From Marinobacter sp. SS5-14b (GTDB lineage Bacteria; Pseudomonadota; Gammaproteobacteria; Pseudomonadales; Oleiphilaceae), in the NCBI RefSeq assembly GCF_030541005.1, contig NZ_JASSVM010000006.1, positions 62,001 to 126,000 on the forward strand: DNA of 64,000 nt. Reading direction: 5' to 3'. Each line of letters begins with the position of its first letter. Within the stretch, counting starts at the first letter, position 1. The notes under the pieces are model-generated. The model was not told where the DNA came from, ran no database searches, and worked only from the letters and a program-made list of their open reading frames with translations. The translations under genes were made by a program, and so were the position numbers. Shown piece after piece: positions 41,649-51,339 of this stretch.

Positions 41649-42653
41649 ATGAGCAAGATCAAGGTAGGTATTAACGGATTTGGTCGTATTGGCCGTTTGG
41701 CTCTGCGGGCCGCCTGGGGTTGGCCGGAGCTGGAATTTGTGGCCATCAACGACCCGGGGGCTGACACCAACACGCTGGCGCACCTGCTGAACTTTGACAG
41801 CGTGCATGGCCGCTGGAACCACGAAGCCACCGCCGATGGCGATGAGATGGTGATTGACGGCCAGCGCATCCGCGTGACCCACAACAAAGCCATTGCCGAT
41901 ACTGACTGGTCTGGTTGCGACCTGGTCATCGAGGCCAGTGGCGTGAACAAGAAAGTTGCCGTGCTGCAGGGCTACCTGGATCAGGGTGTGAAGCGGGTGG
42001 TGGTGACCGCCCCGGTGAAAGAGCCGGGCGCGAAGAACATCGTGCTGGGCGTGAACGAACACATCTTCGACCCGGCCAATGACCGAATCATCACGGCAGC
42101 CTCCTGCACCACCAACTGCCTGGCGCCGGTAGTGAAGGTCATCCACGAGAAACTGGGCATCAAACACGGTTCCCTGACCACCATCCACAGCCTGACCAAC
42201 ACCCAGACCATCATCGATGCGCCCCACAAGGACCTGCGCAGGGCCCGGGCCTGTGGCAGTTCGCTGATTCCCACCAGCACCGGTTCCGCTACCGCGATTA
42301 TCGAGATTTTCCCGGAACTGAAAGGCAGACTGGATGGCCACGCGGTGCGGATCCCGCTGATCAACGCGTCGCTGACCGACTGTGTGTTTGAAGTGGAGAC
42401 GCCGACCGACCGGGATACGGTCAACCAGCTGTTGAAAGAGGCCGCCGAAGGCGAGTTGAAGGACATCCTGGGCTACGAAGAGCGCCCACTCGTATCCATC
42501 GACTACAAAACCGACCCCCGTTCTTCCATTGTCGATGCCCTGTCCACCCTAGTGGTAAACGGAACCCATGTGAAAATCTATGCCTGGTACGACAACGAAT
42601 GGGGCTACGCCAACCGCACCGCGGAACTGGCCCGCAAGGTAGGGCTGGCCTGA
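41649..42653 (+). CDS. gapdh: ArsJ-associated glyceraldehyde-3-phosphate dehydrogenase
   Basis: A 334-residue type I GAPDH. The NAD motif is [13 protein letters not shown], the catalytic cysteine is in [11 protein letters not shown], and phosphate-site residues lie in HSLTNTQ and [10 protein letters not shown]. In the ars context the enzyme uses arsenate in place of phosphate to make 1-arseno-3-phosphoglycerate, which ArsJ exports. The HSLTNTQ segment deviates from the glycolytic HSYTNDQ form, as expected for this clade. AAGGAG lies 6 nt upstream. It is followed by arsJ after one base, so the two are co-translated. It is probably not the main glycolytic GAPDH. Confidence 0.93.
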   Translation: MSKIKVGINGFGRIGRLALRAAWGWPELEFVAINDPGADTNTLAHLLNFDSVHGRWNHEATADGDEMVIDGQRIRVTHNKAIADTDWSGCDLVIEASGVNKKVAVLQGYLDQGVKRVVVTAPVKEPGAKNIVLGVNEHIFDPANDRIITAASCTTNCLAPVVKVIHEKLGIKHGSLTTIHSLTNTQTIIDAPHKDLRRARACGSSLIPTSTGSATAIIEIFPELKGRLDGHAVRIPLINASLTDCVFEVETPTDRDTVNQLLKEAAEGELKDILGYEERPLVSIDYKTDPRSSIVDALSTLVVNGTHVKIYAWYDNEWGYANRTAELARKVGLA

Positions 42654-42654
42654 T

Positions 42655-43848
42655 ATGAGTGCGGCCATCCGCCAGTACCTGGTGATCACCGGTAACTACT
42701 GGGCCTTCACCCTGACCGATGGCGCCCTGCGGATGCTGGTGGTGCTGCACTTCCACCAGCTGGGCTACTCGCCGCTGGAAATCGCCCTGTTGTTCATCTT
42801 TTACGAGTTCTTCGGGGTGGTGACCAACCTGGTGGGCGGCTATCTCGGCGCCCGCATGGGCCTGAATCGCACCATGAATATCGGGCTGTTTCTGCAGATT
42901 GTGGCGCTGGCCATGCTGGCGGTACCGGCGGCGATGCTCACGGTGCCCTGGGTAATGGCCGCACAGGCTCTGTCCGGCATTGCCAAGGACCTGAACAAGA
43001 TGTCCGCCAAGAGCGGCATCAAGTTGCTGGTGCCGGACGAACAGCAGGGCACCCTGTACAAGTGGGTGGCGATCCTCACCGGCTCCAAAAACACCCTGAA
43101 AGGGGTGGGCTTCTTTCTGGGCGGCGTACTGCTGATGGCAGCCGGCTTTACCGGCGCGGTGATCCTCATGGCAGTGGCGCTGGGGCTGGTGTGGCTGGCC
43201 AGCCTGTTCCTGCTGGGGCAGGATCTGGGCAAGAGTAAGGCCAAGCCGAAGTTCAGCGAGATCCTGTCCAAGAGCCGGGCCATTAACGTGCTGTCGGCCG
43301 CCCGGATGTTCCTGTTCGGTGCCCGGGATGTGTGGTTCGTGGTGGCCCTGCCGGTCTACATGGCCACGGTGTTCGGCTGGGACCACTGGAAGGTGGGCGG
43401 TTTTATGGCCAGCTGGATTATCGGCTATGGCTTTATCCAGACCATTGCACCCAAAATCACCGGACACTCCAACGGTAAATCCGGTGCGGTGTTCTGGGCG
43501 GCCTTGCTGGCGGTGGTTCCGGCGGCCATTGCCGGGGCCCTGATGGCCGGCTGGTCGGCACAGGCGGTGGTGATCGGCGGTTTGCTGCTGTTCGGGGTGC
43601 TGTTTGCCATCAACTCCTCCCTGCACAGCTACCTGATTGTCAGCTATGCCCGGGGTGATGGCGTGTCGCTGGATGTGGGGTTCTATTACATGTCCAATGC
43701 GGCGGGCAGGTTACTGGGTACGGTGCTTTCCGGCTGGGTGTATCAGGTCTGGGGCCTGGAAGCGTGTTTGTGGATTTCGGCGGCACTGGTGGCCACGGCG
43801 GCGGCTTTGTCGGTCATGCTTCCGGAACGACGTCCGGCTCTGGCCTGA
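42655..43848 (+). CDS. arsJ: Organoarsenical efflux MFS permease ArsJ
   Basis: A 397-residue major-facilitator protein with about eleven or twelve helices. It matches ArsJ by LVITGNYWAFTLTDGALR at the N-terminus, ALSGIAKDLNKMSAKSGIK, and DVGFYYMSNAAGRLLG. ArsJ expels unstable 1-arseno-3-phosphoglycerate, which then releases arsenate outside. Its start lies one base after the gapdh stop, forming a tight functional pair. The ars operon ends here; the next gene runs in the opposite direction 6 bp away. Confidence 0.93.
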   Translation: MSAAIRQYLVITGNYWAFTLTDGALRMLVVLHFHQLGYSPLEIALLFIFYEFFGVVTNLVGGYLGARMGLNRTMNIGLFLQIVALAMLAVPAAMLTVPWVMAAQALSGIAKDLNKMSAKSGIKLLVPDEQQGTLYKWVAILTGSKNTLKGVGFFLGGVLLMAAGFTGAVILMAVALGLVWLASLFLLGQDLGKSKAKPKFSEILSKSRAINVLSAARMFLFGARDVWFVVALPVYMATVFGWDHWKVGGFMASWIIGYGFIQTIAPKITGHSNGKSGAVFWAALLAVVPAAIAGALMAGWSAQAVVIGGLLLFGVLFAINSSLHSYLIVSYARGDGVSLDVGFYYMSNAAGRLLGTVLSGWVYQVWGLEACLWISAALVATAAALSVMLPERRPALA

Positions 43849-43854
43849 TTCGCT

Positions 43855-44481
43855 TCAGAATCGCAATACCAGTCCGGCGCCCGCTTCCACCTGAAGGTAG
43901 CCACTGCTGCGATATTTGAGTTCGCAGCCACCGGAGCAGAACACCGAGCCACCGGAGTCGAGGGCGGTGTAGAGGCCGCGCAAATCCAGTCTCAAACGCA
44001 ACTGCTCCGTGATGAAGAACTGATAGCCACCGCCCAGCGACAGGGCGGCGCGGTGGTGAGTATCGAACGCTGAGTTGTCGGGTTCCAGGCGGGTGACGCC
44101 CAGCACGCCGGAAACAAAGCCACCGTAGGTAGTGCCCCCGGGAAAATAGAGACCGCCGAACTGCAGCTGGTAAATTGTCACGTCGATGGCCTGTGTGCCC
44201 GGGGCAAACAGGCCGTTATCGAGCTTGGCAGTGGTCTCCTGTCGGCCGAAATACAACTCACCCTGCTTGCCGGCCTCCGGCAGATCGAAGTTCAGAACCA
44301 GCCCGTGGCTGGCGGTGTCGTCAAACCGGATCTGATCCTTCGTGTTGGCGCCAGCAGATTCAATATCCACAGAGCCACCCATGCGGAACCCCGCAAAAGG
44401 CGTGAGGCCGACATCGGCTGCCACCGGTTTGGAGGCCAGGGTGAGGCCTAATGCCAGTGCGGATAGTTTCCTGAAGGTCAT
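43855..44481 (-). CDS. Predicted outer-membrane beta-barrel protein, unknown function
   Basis: A 208-residue protein with a Sec signal peptide (cleavage after PVAA, about residue 22). A run of alternating hydrophobic/polar strands and a terminal Phe (GAGLVLRF) suggest an eight-strand OmpX/OmpW-like outer-membrane barrel. Two cysteines close together (VFCSGGCEL) may form a loop disulfide. No specific family was recognised. It is convergent with arsJ (6 bp) and divergent from an SDR gene. Nothing suggests an arsenic role except proximity. Confidence 0.75.
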   Translation of the reverse strand: MTFRKLSALALGLTLASKPVAADVGLTPFAGFRMGGSVDIESAGANTKDQIRFDDTASHGLVLNFDLPEAGKQGELYFGRQETTAKLDNGLFAPGTQAIDVTIYQLQFGGLYFPGGTTYGGFVSGVLGVTRLEPDNSAFDTHHRAALSLGGGYQFFITEQLRLRLDLRGLYTALDSGGSVFCSGGCELKYRSSGYLQVEAGAGLVLRF

Positions 44482-44615
44482 GGGTTTGGGTTCTCTGTTG
44501 TCGCGTTCTGGCCAGATTGAACGTTATGGTGTAACCATTACAGATCCGGGTGACCTTGCCAAGAGTCGGTAAGGACCCCTTGAAGATAAGCCTGATCAGT
44601 ACAGAGGAGTTTGTT

Positions 44616-45287
44616 ATGTCTGAGTCCAGAGTTGTGGTGATCACCGGTGCCAATCGCGGTATTGGTCTCGAGCTTGCACGCTTTTATGCCCGTGAGAGGC
44701 AGGAAGTGATTGGCGTGTGCCGGCAGTCCTCCGATGAGCTGGCGGAAGTCGCTGCACAGGTCATTGACGGCGTGGATGTCACTACAAGTGAAGGCATCGG
44801 GAAGCTCACAGCCGGGCTGGCGGGCAAGCGTATCAGCCTGCTGATCAACAACGCCGGCCTGCTGCAGGATGAGCAGCTCGGTAGCATTGACTTTGACTCC
44901 ATCCGTACCCAGATGGAAATCAACGCCTACGCTCCGCTGCGCGTGGCGGAAGCCCTCGTGCCTTTTATGGGGCAGGGCAGCAAGATTGCCAACATCACCA
45001 GCCGCATGGGTTCCATTGCCGATAACGACTCCGGTGGTCGCTATGGCTACCGTGCCTCCAAGGCAGCGATTAACGCGTTTGGCAAATCACTGGCGGTGGA
45101 TCTCAAGCCCAAGGGCATTGCCGTGGCACAGCTTCATCCCGGCTACGTGCAGACCCGCATGGTGAACTTCGGTGGCTTGATCACCCCGGAAGAGTCCGCC
45201 CGGGGCCTGGCCGAGCGCATCGCCAACCTGAACCTGGAGAATACCGGTTCATTCTGGCACAGCAATGGCGAGGAACTGCCCTGGTAA
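44616..45287 (+). CDS. Short-chain dehydrogenase/reductase (SDR)
   Basis: A 223-residue classical SDR. It has the cofactor motif TGANRGIGLEL at the N-terminus, NNAG in LINNAGLL, the catalytic Ser in NITSRMGS and YxxxK in YGYRASKAA, with HPGYVQTRM after it. It resembles C-factor/CsgA-like SDRs of unknown substrate. AGAGGAG lies 7 nt before the chosen ATG; an upstream in-frame ATG at 44550 is unlikely. The 134-bp gap to the barrel gene contains ATGGT-GTA-ACCAT, a possible operator. Confidence 0.88.
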   Translation: MSESRVVVITGANRGIGLELARFYARERQEVIGVCRQSSDELAEVAAQVIDGVDVTTSEGIGKLTAGLAGKRISLLINNAGLLQDEQLGSIDFDSIRTQMEINAYAPLRVAEALVPFMGQGSKIANITSRMGSIADNDSGGRYGYRASKAAINAFGKSLAVDLKPKGIAVAQLHPGYVQTRMVNFGGLITPEESARGLAERIANLNLENTGSFWHSNGEELPW

Positions 45288-45329
45288 TTCGCCAGGCTCC
45301 AGCCAATCACTTGTAACAAAGACAACAAA

Positions 45330-46505
45330 ATGATCGGGTTACTTCGGCGTTACCCCTTGCCAGTCATTGTGCTGGCACAACTGTTCGGCACCTCACTCTG
45401 GTTCAGCATCAACGGAGCCTGGTTATCCCTGTCCGCCGAGCTGGGGCTGGCGGAATCGGATCTGGGCCGGTTGACGCTCTCAGTTCAGGCCGGCTTTATT
45501 GCGGGTACGCTTGCCCTGGCGGTGACCGGGTTGGCAGACCGTTTCGGCGCCAGCCGTATCTTCCTGGTATCGAGCCTGCTGGGTGCCCTTGCGAATGCGG
45601 CTTTCGTGACGGTGGCCGGAGTATTTCCGCTGGACAGCCTGCTGCGGTTCGCCACGGGCCTGTGCCTGGCCGGCATCTATCCTCTGGGTATGAAACTGGT
45701 GATTGCCTGGACGCCCAAACACGCCGGCGCGGCCCTGGCCTGGCTGGTGGGCATGCTGACGTTGGGCACCGCGCTGCCCCATCTGATGCGGGGCGCGACG
45801 CTGGGTATGCCGTGGGAGTGGCCACTGCTTGTCTCTTCATGCCTGGCGCTGCTGGGCGGCCTGTTGGTTGCTCTTCTTGGTGACGGGCCGCACCTACCTA
45901 AGGCCAGCGGCCGGCTCCCGCTCAGTCAGGGACTGGCGGCTTTGCGCATCCCCCGGTTCCGGGCCGTGGCCGGCGGTTATTTTGGCCACATGTGGGAGCT
46001 GTATGCCTTCTGGACCCTGGTGCCGCTGTTGATCGGGCGAGAACTGCAACGGCTGGGGCAGGGTGAGGCTTTGATACCCTGGCTGTCGTTTGCGGTGATC
46101 GGTATGGGTGCGGCTGGGTGTATTGGCGGCGGCCGGATCAGTCGGACTTTGGGCAGCGAGTGGGTCGCTCGGCGGGCACTGATGGTATCTGGAGCTCTAT
46201 GTCTTGTGTACCCGTGGTTGAACAGTCTGCCCCCGGAATTATTGATCGCTTTGTTGCTGGTTTGGGGCATTGCCGTGGTGGCGGATTCACCCCAGTTCTC
46301 GGCGTTGGCTGCGGCCACGGCTCCGAAAGAAACCGTGGGTTCGTCTCTGGCGGTCATGAACGCGGTCGGCTTTGGCCTGACTCTGCCCGCTATCTGGCTG
46401 ACCAGCGGGCTCTGGAGTGCATGGGGAGTCTGGGTGGCGTTGCTGCTATTACCGGGGCCAGTGTTCGGCTTGTGGTCCCTGAAGCGCGGTAATGCGGTCG
46501 TCTGA
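45330..46505 (+). CDS. MFS transporter, unknown substrate
   Basis: A 391-residue protein with about twelve membrane helices and MFS layout (N-terminal GTSLWFSINGAWLSL, loop LADRFGASRIF between helices 2 and 3). No diagnostic substrate motif is visible. It follows the SDR gene by 42 bp on the same strand and may share its transcript. The ATG at 45330 has only a weak upstream ribosome-binding site. Confidence 0.82.
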   Translation: MIGLLRRYPLPVIVLAQLFGTSLWFSINGAWLSLSAELGLAESDLGRLTLSVQAGFIAGTLALAVTGLADRFGASRIFLVSSLLGALANAAFVTVAGVFPLDSLLRFATGLCLAGIYPLGMKLVIAWTPKHAGAALAWLVGMLTLGTALPHLMRGATLGMPWEWPLLVSSCLALLGGLLVALLGDGPHLPKASGRLPLSQGLAALRIPRFRAVAGGYFGHMWELYAFWTLVPLLIGRELQRLGQGEALIPWLSFAVIGMGAAGCIGGGRISRTLGSEWVARRALMVSGALCLVYPWLNSLPPELLIALLLVWGIAVVADSPQFSALAAATAPKETVGSSLAVMNAVGFGLTLPAIWLTSGLWSAWGVWVALLLLPGPVFGLWSLKRGNAVV

Positions 46506-46556
46506 TACAATGGCCCGGTTCTGCTTTTCCTGTCTTTGCCCCAGTGACGGACCACC

Positions 46557-47657
46557 ATGACCCCTCGCGTTCTTCTACTGTCTGCCTACGATGCGGCCAG
46601 CCACCGGCGCTGGCGTCAACAGCTGGAGTCCATGGTTCCGGAGTATCACTGGCAAACGCTTACGCTGGCCCCCCGGTTTTTCCAGTGGCGCATTCGAGGT
46701 AACCCGGTGAGCTGGTTTGACGAACCCTGCCTGCAGCAACCCTGGGATCTTGTTATTGCCACCTCCATGGTAGATCTGGCCACCCTTCGGGGCCTAAATC
46801 CATCATTGGCAGAGGTTCCCTGCCTGCTCTACATGCACGAAAACCAGTTTGCGTTCCCGGTGAGCGATCAACAGCAGGGCCGGGTTGAGCCGCAGATGGT
46901 CAACCTGTATAGCGCGCTGGCAGCCGACGCCGTGGTATTCAACAGCGCCTGGAATCGGGACAGCTTTCTGGAGGGTGCTGGCCGCTTTCTGGATAAAATG
47001 CCAGACGCCGTGCCAAAAGGGCTGATTGAGAGCCTGCGCGACAAATCGGACGTCATACCGGTACCCATCGAGGACCACCTGTTTGCAGAATCCGGTCGCG
47101 CTATAAATCTGGATTGCCCCCACCTGCTCTGGAATCACCGCTGGGAATACGACAAGGGCCCCGACCGGTTGCTGAAATTTCTGGAAACTCTGGAGAGCCG
47201 TCAGCGACCCTACCGGCTGAGCGTGGTCGGAGAAGGCTTTCGCAACTATCCGAAGGTGTTTGACCGGATCCACTCACAATGCGCGGGCCGCATCGAACGC
47301 TGGGGATTTCTGGACAACAGGGCGGACTATGACGGGTTGCTGAGTAGGGCTGACATCGTACTTTCGACCGCACTCCATGACTTTCAGGGCCTGTCCATGC
47401 TGGAAGCCATGGCATCCGGGTGCCTGCCTTTGGCGCCTGACAGGCTGGCCTACCGCGAGTACGTGCCCGACTGCTATCGTTATCAGAGCCATGAACAAGA
47501 TTCCGATGCAGAAGCTGAAGCCGCGGTGAGTTGTCTGGAACGGATGACCCAAAGCCCGCCATTGCAATGTCAGCCTGAACTCTGGAGAGCCTCTGCTTTA
47601 GTTGGACAGTACCGGAGTGTGTTTGACGAGCTCATCTGCAGGAAGAGAGGTCACTAA
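46557..47657 (+). CDS. DUF3524 glycosyltransferase, tRNA-queuosine alpha-mannosyltransferase-like
   Basis: A 366-residue GT-B glycosyltransferase. The N-terminal DUF3524 region is clear (VLLLSAYDAASHRRWRQQLE, TLAPRFFQWRIRGN, MHENQFAFP), followed by a GT1-like C-terminal domain with WNHRWEYDKGPDRLL and the sugar-nucleotide segment HDFQGLSMLEAMASGCLPL. The DUF3524 domain defines the family of animal QTMAN, which mannosylates queuosine in tRNA-Asp. The bacterial substrate is not established to my knowledge, so tRNA queuosine glycosylation is an inference. It is preceded by an MFS gene (51 bp) and followed by nifJ. Confidence 0.75.
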   Translation: MTPRVLLLSAYDAASHRRWRQQLESMVPEYHWQTLTLAPRFFQWRIRGNPVSWFDEPCLQQPWDLVIATSMVDLATLRGLNPSLAEVPCLLYMHENQFAFPVSDQQQGRVEPQMVNLYSALAADAVVFNSAWNRDSFLEGAGRFLDKMPDAVPKGLIESLRDKSDVIPVPIEDHLFAESGRAINLDCPHLLWNHRWEYDKGPDRLLKFLETLESRQRPYRLSVVGEGFRNYPKVFDRIHSQCAGRIERWGFLDNRADYDGLLSRADIVLSTALHDFQGLSMLEAMASGCLPLAPDRLAYREYVPDCYRYQSHEQDSDAEAEAAVSCLERMTQSPPLQCQPELWRASALVGQYRSVFDELICRKRGH

Positions 47658-47745
47658 AACCACGAGCGAACGCTACCGCTTGCGGCAGTCATGAGCCCCG
47701 CCTAGACTCAAAGCAGTCTGACGGTCCTGACAAGGAGTGGTGGTG

Positions 47746-50700
47746 ATGGCGTTCAAAACCCTGGATGGCAATGAAGCCGTGGCCTCGGTGGCCTATCGAT
47801 TGAGCGAAACCATCGCCATTTACCCTATCACTCCGGCTTCGGTGATGGGCGAGCATGCAGATGATTGGTCCGCACTGGGCAAGCCCAATCTCTGGGGCCA
47901 GGTGCCCGGGGTGGTGGAAATGCAGTCCGAAGCCGGCGCGGCCGGTGCTATGCACGGCGCGCTGCAGGCGGGCTCGCTGGTCACCACGTTTACCGCTTCC
48001 CAGGGGCTGCTGCTGATGCTGCCCAATCTGTACAAGATTGCCGGTGAGCTCACGCCGTTTTGCATGCACGTGGCCGCCCGCAGCCTGGCCACCCATGCCT
48101 TGTCGATTTTCTGTGACCACTCCGATGTGATGAGCGCCCGGGGCACCGGTTTTGCGCTACTGGCCTCGGGTTCGGTGCAGGAGGCCCAGGACCTGGCTGC
48201 CATCGGCCACGCGGTGACCCTGGAAAGCCGGGTGCCAGTGATGCACTTTTTCGACGGCTTTCGCACCTCCCATGAAATTGCCAAGATTGTCGCCCTCAGC
48301 GATGAGGAGCTGACCGCGCTGGTGCCCCATGAGGGCATAGCTGCCCATCGCAATCGCCGGATGACCCCGGACCGCCCGGTATTGCGCGGAACCTCCCAGA
48401 ATCCCGATGCCTTCTTCCAGTCCCGGGAAGCCGCCAACCCTTTCTATCAGGCGTTTCCGGAACATCTGGAAGCGGTGATGGGGCGATTTGCCGGGATCAC
48501 CGGCCGCCAGTACCGGTTGTTTGATTACGTGGGCCACCCGGAGGCTGAACGGGTGGTGATCTTGATGGGCTCCGGGGCCGAGTGTGCCCATGAAACCGTG
48601 GACTGGCTGATGGAGCAAGGCGAAAAGGTGGGCGTGCTCAAGGTGCGCCTGTTCCGACCCTTCGCCACGGACCGTTTCCTGCAAGCGCTGCCCGATACCG
48701 TAAAACACCTGGCGGTACTGGACCGGACCAAGGAGCCGGGTGCCCAGGGTGAACCGCTGTTGCTGGAGATCAGCGGCGCGCTGATGGACGCCTACAGCCG
48801 GGGCGATCGGGAGGTTCTGCCCCGGGTGATCGGCGGGCGTTACGGCTTGTCGTCCCGGGAATTTACCCCGGCCATGGTCTGTGCGGTCTTTGATCAGCTG
48901 AAAGAGGCTTCTCCCAAAACTCGCTTTACCGTGGGGGTTCGCGACGATGTGACCAATCTGTCGCTGGGCGTGGACAGCGACCTGGACATTGAGTCACCGA
49001 AAACCCGCCGGGCGCTGTTCTTTGGCCTCGGCGCGGACGGAACCGTCAGCAGTAACAAGGCCAGTATCAAAATCCTGGGCGAGGGCACCGATCTGTTTGC
49101 CCAGGGCCATTTTGTCTACGACTCTAAGAAATCCGGCGCCACCACCGTTTCGCACCTGCGCTTCGGCCCGCTGCCGATCCGCTCCAGCTATCAGATCCGC
49201 CAGGCCCAGTTTGTGGCGGTGCATGCCCCGCAGTTTCTGGATCGGTTTGATGTGCTGGAGCATGCGGCGCCGGGCGCCACGGTGCTGCTCAACGTGCCCT
49301 GGGCGCCGGAGCAGGTCTGGGATCGGTTGTCGGTGGAAGCCCAGCGGGTACTGGTCGAGCGCAAGGTGCATCTGTTTGTGATTGATGCTGCCGAAGTGGC
49401 GGAAAAAGCCGGCCTGGAACGACGGATCAATACCGTCATGCAGGTGTGCTTCTTTGCTCTTGCCGACATTCTGCCCCGGGATGAAGCCATCGCTCATATC
49501 AAGGAGTCCATTCGCCGGACCTGGGGCCGAAGGGGGCCGGAGGTGGTGCGTCGCAACGTTGAGGCGGTGGATTCGGCGCTGGCGAATCTGCACGAAGTGC
49601 CTGTGCCGGGTGAGGTGACCGCGACCCGCAGCCGGCCACCGAGAGTGCCGGAAAATGCGCCGGACTTTGTCCAGAAAGTCACCCGTCTGTTGATGGACGG
49701 CCAGGGCGACAAGCTGCCGGTCAGTGCCTTTCCGGTCGACGGCACCTGGCCGACCGGCACCAGCCAGTACGAAAAGCGCAGCATTGCCCAGGAAATCCCG
49801 ATCTGGGAGTCGGACCTCTGTGTGCAGTGCAATTTCTGCGCAATGATCTGCCCCCACACGGCGATCACCAGCAAGGTGTTCGAGCCGGAGGTCGCCAAAG
49901 GTGCGCCAGAGACGTTCGAAGCAGTGCCGGAAACCCACACTCCGGAACTGGAGGGCCTGGATTACCGGATACAGGTGGCCCCCGAGGATTGCACCGGTTG
50001 CGGCTTGTGCGTGGAAGTCTGCCCGGCCAAGGACCGCACCCAGCCCAAGCGCAAGGCGATCAACATGAGGCCGATGGAGGCGCACCGGGAGGCCGAGGCA
50101 AGCAACCTGGCGTTTTTGCGCAGCCTGCCGGACGTGCCCCGGGATCGTATTCCCCGGGACTTCAAGTCGTTGCCACTGCTGATCCCCCTGTTCGAATATT
50201 CCGGTGCCTGCGCCGGCTGTGGCGAGACGCCCTACATTCGTTTGCTGACCCAGTTGCTGGGCGACCGGCTGCTGATTGCCAACGCCACCGGATGTTCCTC
50301 CATTTACGGCGGCAACCTGCCCACCACACCCTATACGGTGAACGCCGATGGCCGAGGACCAACCTGGAACAACTCGCTGTTTGAAGACGCTGCGGAACTG
50401 GGCCTGGGTATGCGCATGGGTTTGAACAAGCTGGTGGGCCGGGCCCGGCAGTTGCTTGAGGATATGAAAGGCAACCTGCCTTCGGCTTTGTACCGTGACT
50501 TGACCGGCCCCTGTGCCAGCCTCGACGAGACCGCCATCGCAGCGCGACGTGAGGCCGTCTCCCGGCTGCGTGAGTGGCTGGTGGCTCAGCAGGGCCCGGA
50601 GGCGCAGGAATTGAACGGTCTGGCGGATGAGCTGTGCCCGAAGAGCGTGTGGGTGATCGGTGGCGACGGCTGGGCTTACGACATCGGCTATGGCGGCCTG

Positions 50701-51339
50701 GATCATGCCCTGGCTTCGGGGCAGAACCTCAAGCTGCTGGTGCTGGATACCGAGGTGTATTCCAACACCGGCGGCCAGCAATCCAAAGCCACACCCATGG
50801 GCGCGATTGCCAAGTTTTCCGCCGCCGGCAAGGAAACCCGCAAGAAAGACCTGGGCCTGCTGGCCATGAGTTACGGCCATATTTACGTGGCTCAGATCGC
50901 CATGCAATCCCACAGCAACCACACAACCAAGGCTCTGCAGGAGGCAGAAAGCTTTGACGGCCCGGCGCTGATTATCGCCCACAGCCCCTGCATTGCCCAC
51001 GGCTACGATCTGGTGCATTCCCCGGCGCAACAGAAGCGGGCGGTGGACAGCTGGGCCTGGCCCTTGTACCGGTTTGATCCGCGTCGGATCGACGAGGGGC
51101 TGCCGCCCCTGCAGCTGGATTCCGTGCGCCAGAAAGTGCCCATGAAAACCTACATGCAGGAGGAGGCCCGCTTCCGCATGCTGGAACTGAGAGATCCCCA
51201 GCGCTATGAACAGCTGGCGGCTGCGGCCAGTGACGCCGCCAGGGAGCAGCGCGAGCTGTACATGCAACTGGCCGGCATTCACTTTGAGCCCCACGAGCCG
51301 CCAGAACAAAAGGACAAGGGAGCAGACCTTCATGACTGA
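47746..51339 (+). CDS. nifJ: Pyruvate:ferredoxin (flavodoxin) oxidoreductase NifJ
   Basis: A 1197-residue single-chain 2-oxoacid oxidoreductase. Domain I starts MAFKTLDGNEAVASVAYRLS; two ferredoxin-type clusters follow (CVQCNFCAMICP from residue 692, CTGCGLCVEVCP from 749); the TPP domain has CAGCGETPYIRL and GGDGWAYDIGYGGLDH. It converts pyruvate and CoA to acetyl-CoA, CO2 and reduced ferredoxin or flavodoxin. The chosen ATG has AAGGAG 8 nt upstream; the upstream GTGs are less likely. Its stop overlaps the start of a dihydroorotate-dehydrogenase-like gene by 8 bp, implying a shared role. Such enzymes are usually oxygen-sensitive, which suggests microoxic or fermentative use. Confidence 0.95.
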   Translation: MAFKTLDGNEAVASVAYRLSETIAIYPITPASVMGEHADDWSALGKPNLWGQVPGVVEMQSEAGAAGAMHGALQAGSLVTTFTASQGLLLMLPNLYKIAGELTPFCMHVAARSLATHALSIFCDHSDVMSARGTGFALLASGSVQEAQDLAAIGHAVTLESRVPVMHFFDGFRTSHEIAKIVALSDEELTALVPHEGIAAHRNRRMTPDRPVLRGTSQNPDAFFQSREAANPFYQAFPEHLEAVMGRFAGITGRQYRLFDYVGHPEAERVVILMGSGAECAHETVDWLMEQGEKVGVLKVRLFRPFATDRFLQALPDTVKHLAVLDRTKEPGAQGEPLLLEISGALMDAYSRGDREVLPRVIGGRYGLSSREFTPAMVCAVFDQLKEASPKTRFTVGVRDDVTNLSLGVDSDLDIESPKTRRALFFGLGADGTVSSNKASIKILGEGTDLFAQGHFVYDSKKSGATTVSHLRFGPLPIRSSYQIRQAQFVAVHAPQFLDRFDVLEHAAPGATVLLNVPWAPEQVWDRLSVEAQRVLVERKVHLFVIDAAEVAEKAGLERRINTVMQVCFFALADILPRDEAIAHIKESIRRTWGRRGPEVVRRNVEAVDSALANLHEVPVPGEVTATRSRPPRVPENAPDFVQKVTRLLMDGQGDKLPVSAFPVDGTWPTGTSQYEKRSIAQEIPIWESDLCVQCNFCAMICPHTAITSKVFEPEVAKGAPETFEAVPETHTPELEGLDYRIQVAPEDCTGCGLCVEVCPAKDRTQPKRKAINMRPMEAHREAEASNLAFLRSLPDVPRDRIPRDFKSLPLLIPLFEYSGACAGCGETPYIRLLTQLLGDRLLIANATGCSSIYGGNLPTTPYTVNADGRGPTWNNSLFEDAAELGLGMRMGLNKLVGRARQLLEDMKGNLPSALYRDLTGPCASLDETAIAARREAVSRLREWLVAQQGPEAQELNGLADELCPKSVWVIGGDGWAYDIGYGGLDHALASGQNLKLLVLDTEVYSNTGGQQSKATPMGAIAKFSAAGKETRKKDLGLLAMSYGHIYVAQIAMQSHSNHTTKALQEAESFDGPALIIAHSPCIAHGYDLVHSPAQQKRAVDSWAWPLYRFDPRRIDEGLPPLQLDSVRQKVPMKTYMQEEARFRMLELRDPQRYEQLAAAASDAAREQRELYMQLAGIHFEPHEPPEQKDKGADLHD

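Noticed and set aside
42421..43626. 401-codon minus-strand frame opposite arsJ
   Set aside because: His/Gln-rich antisense shadow of a membrane protein gene; no motif and no ribosome-binding site.
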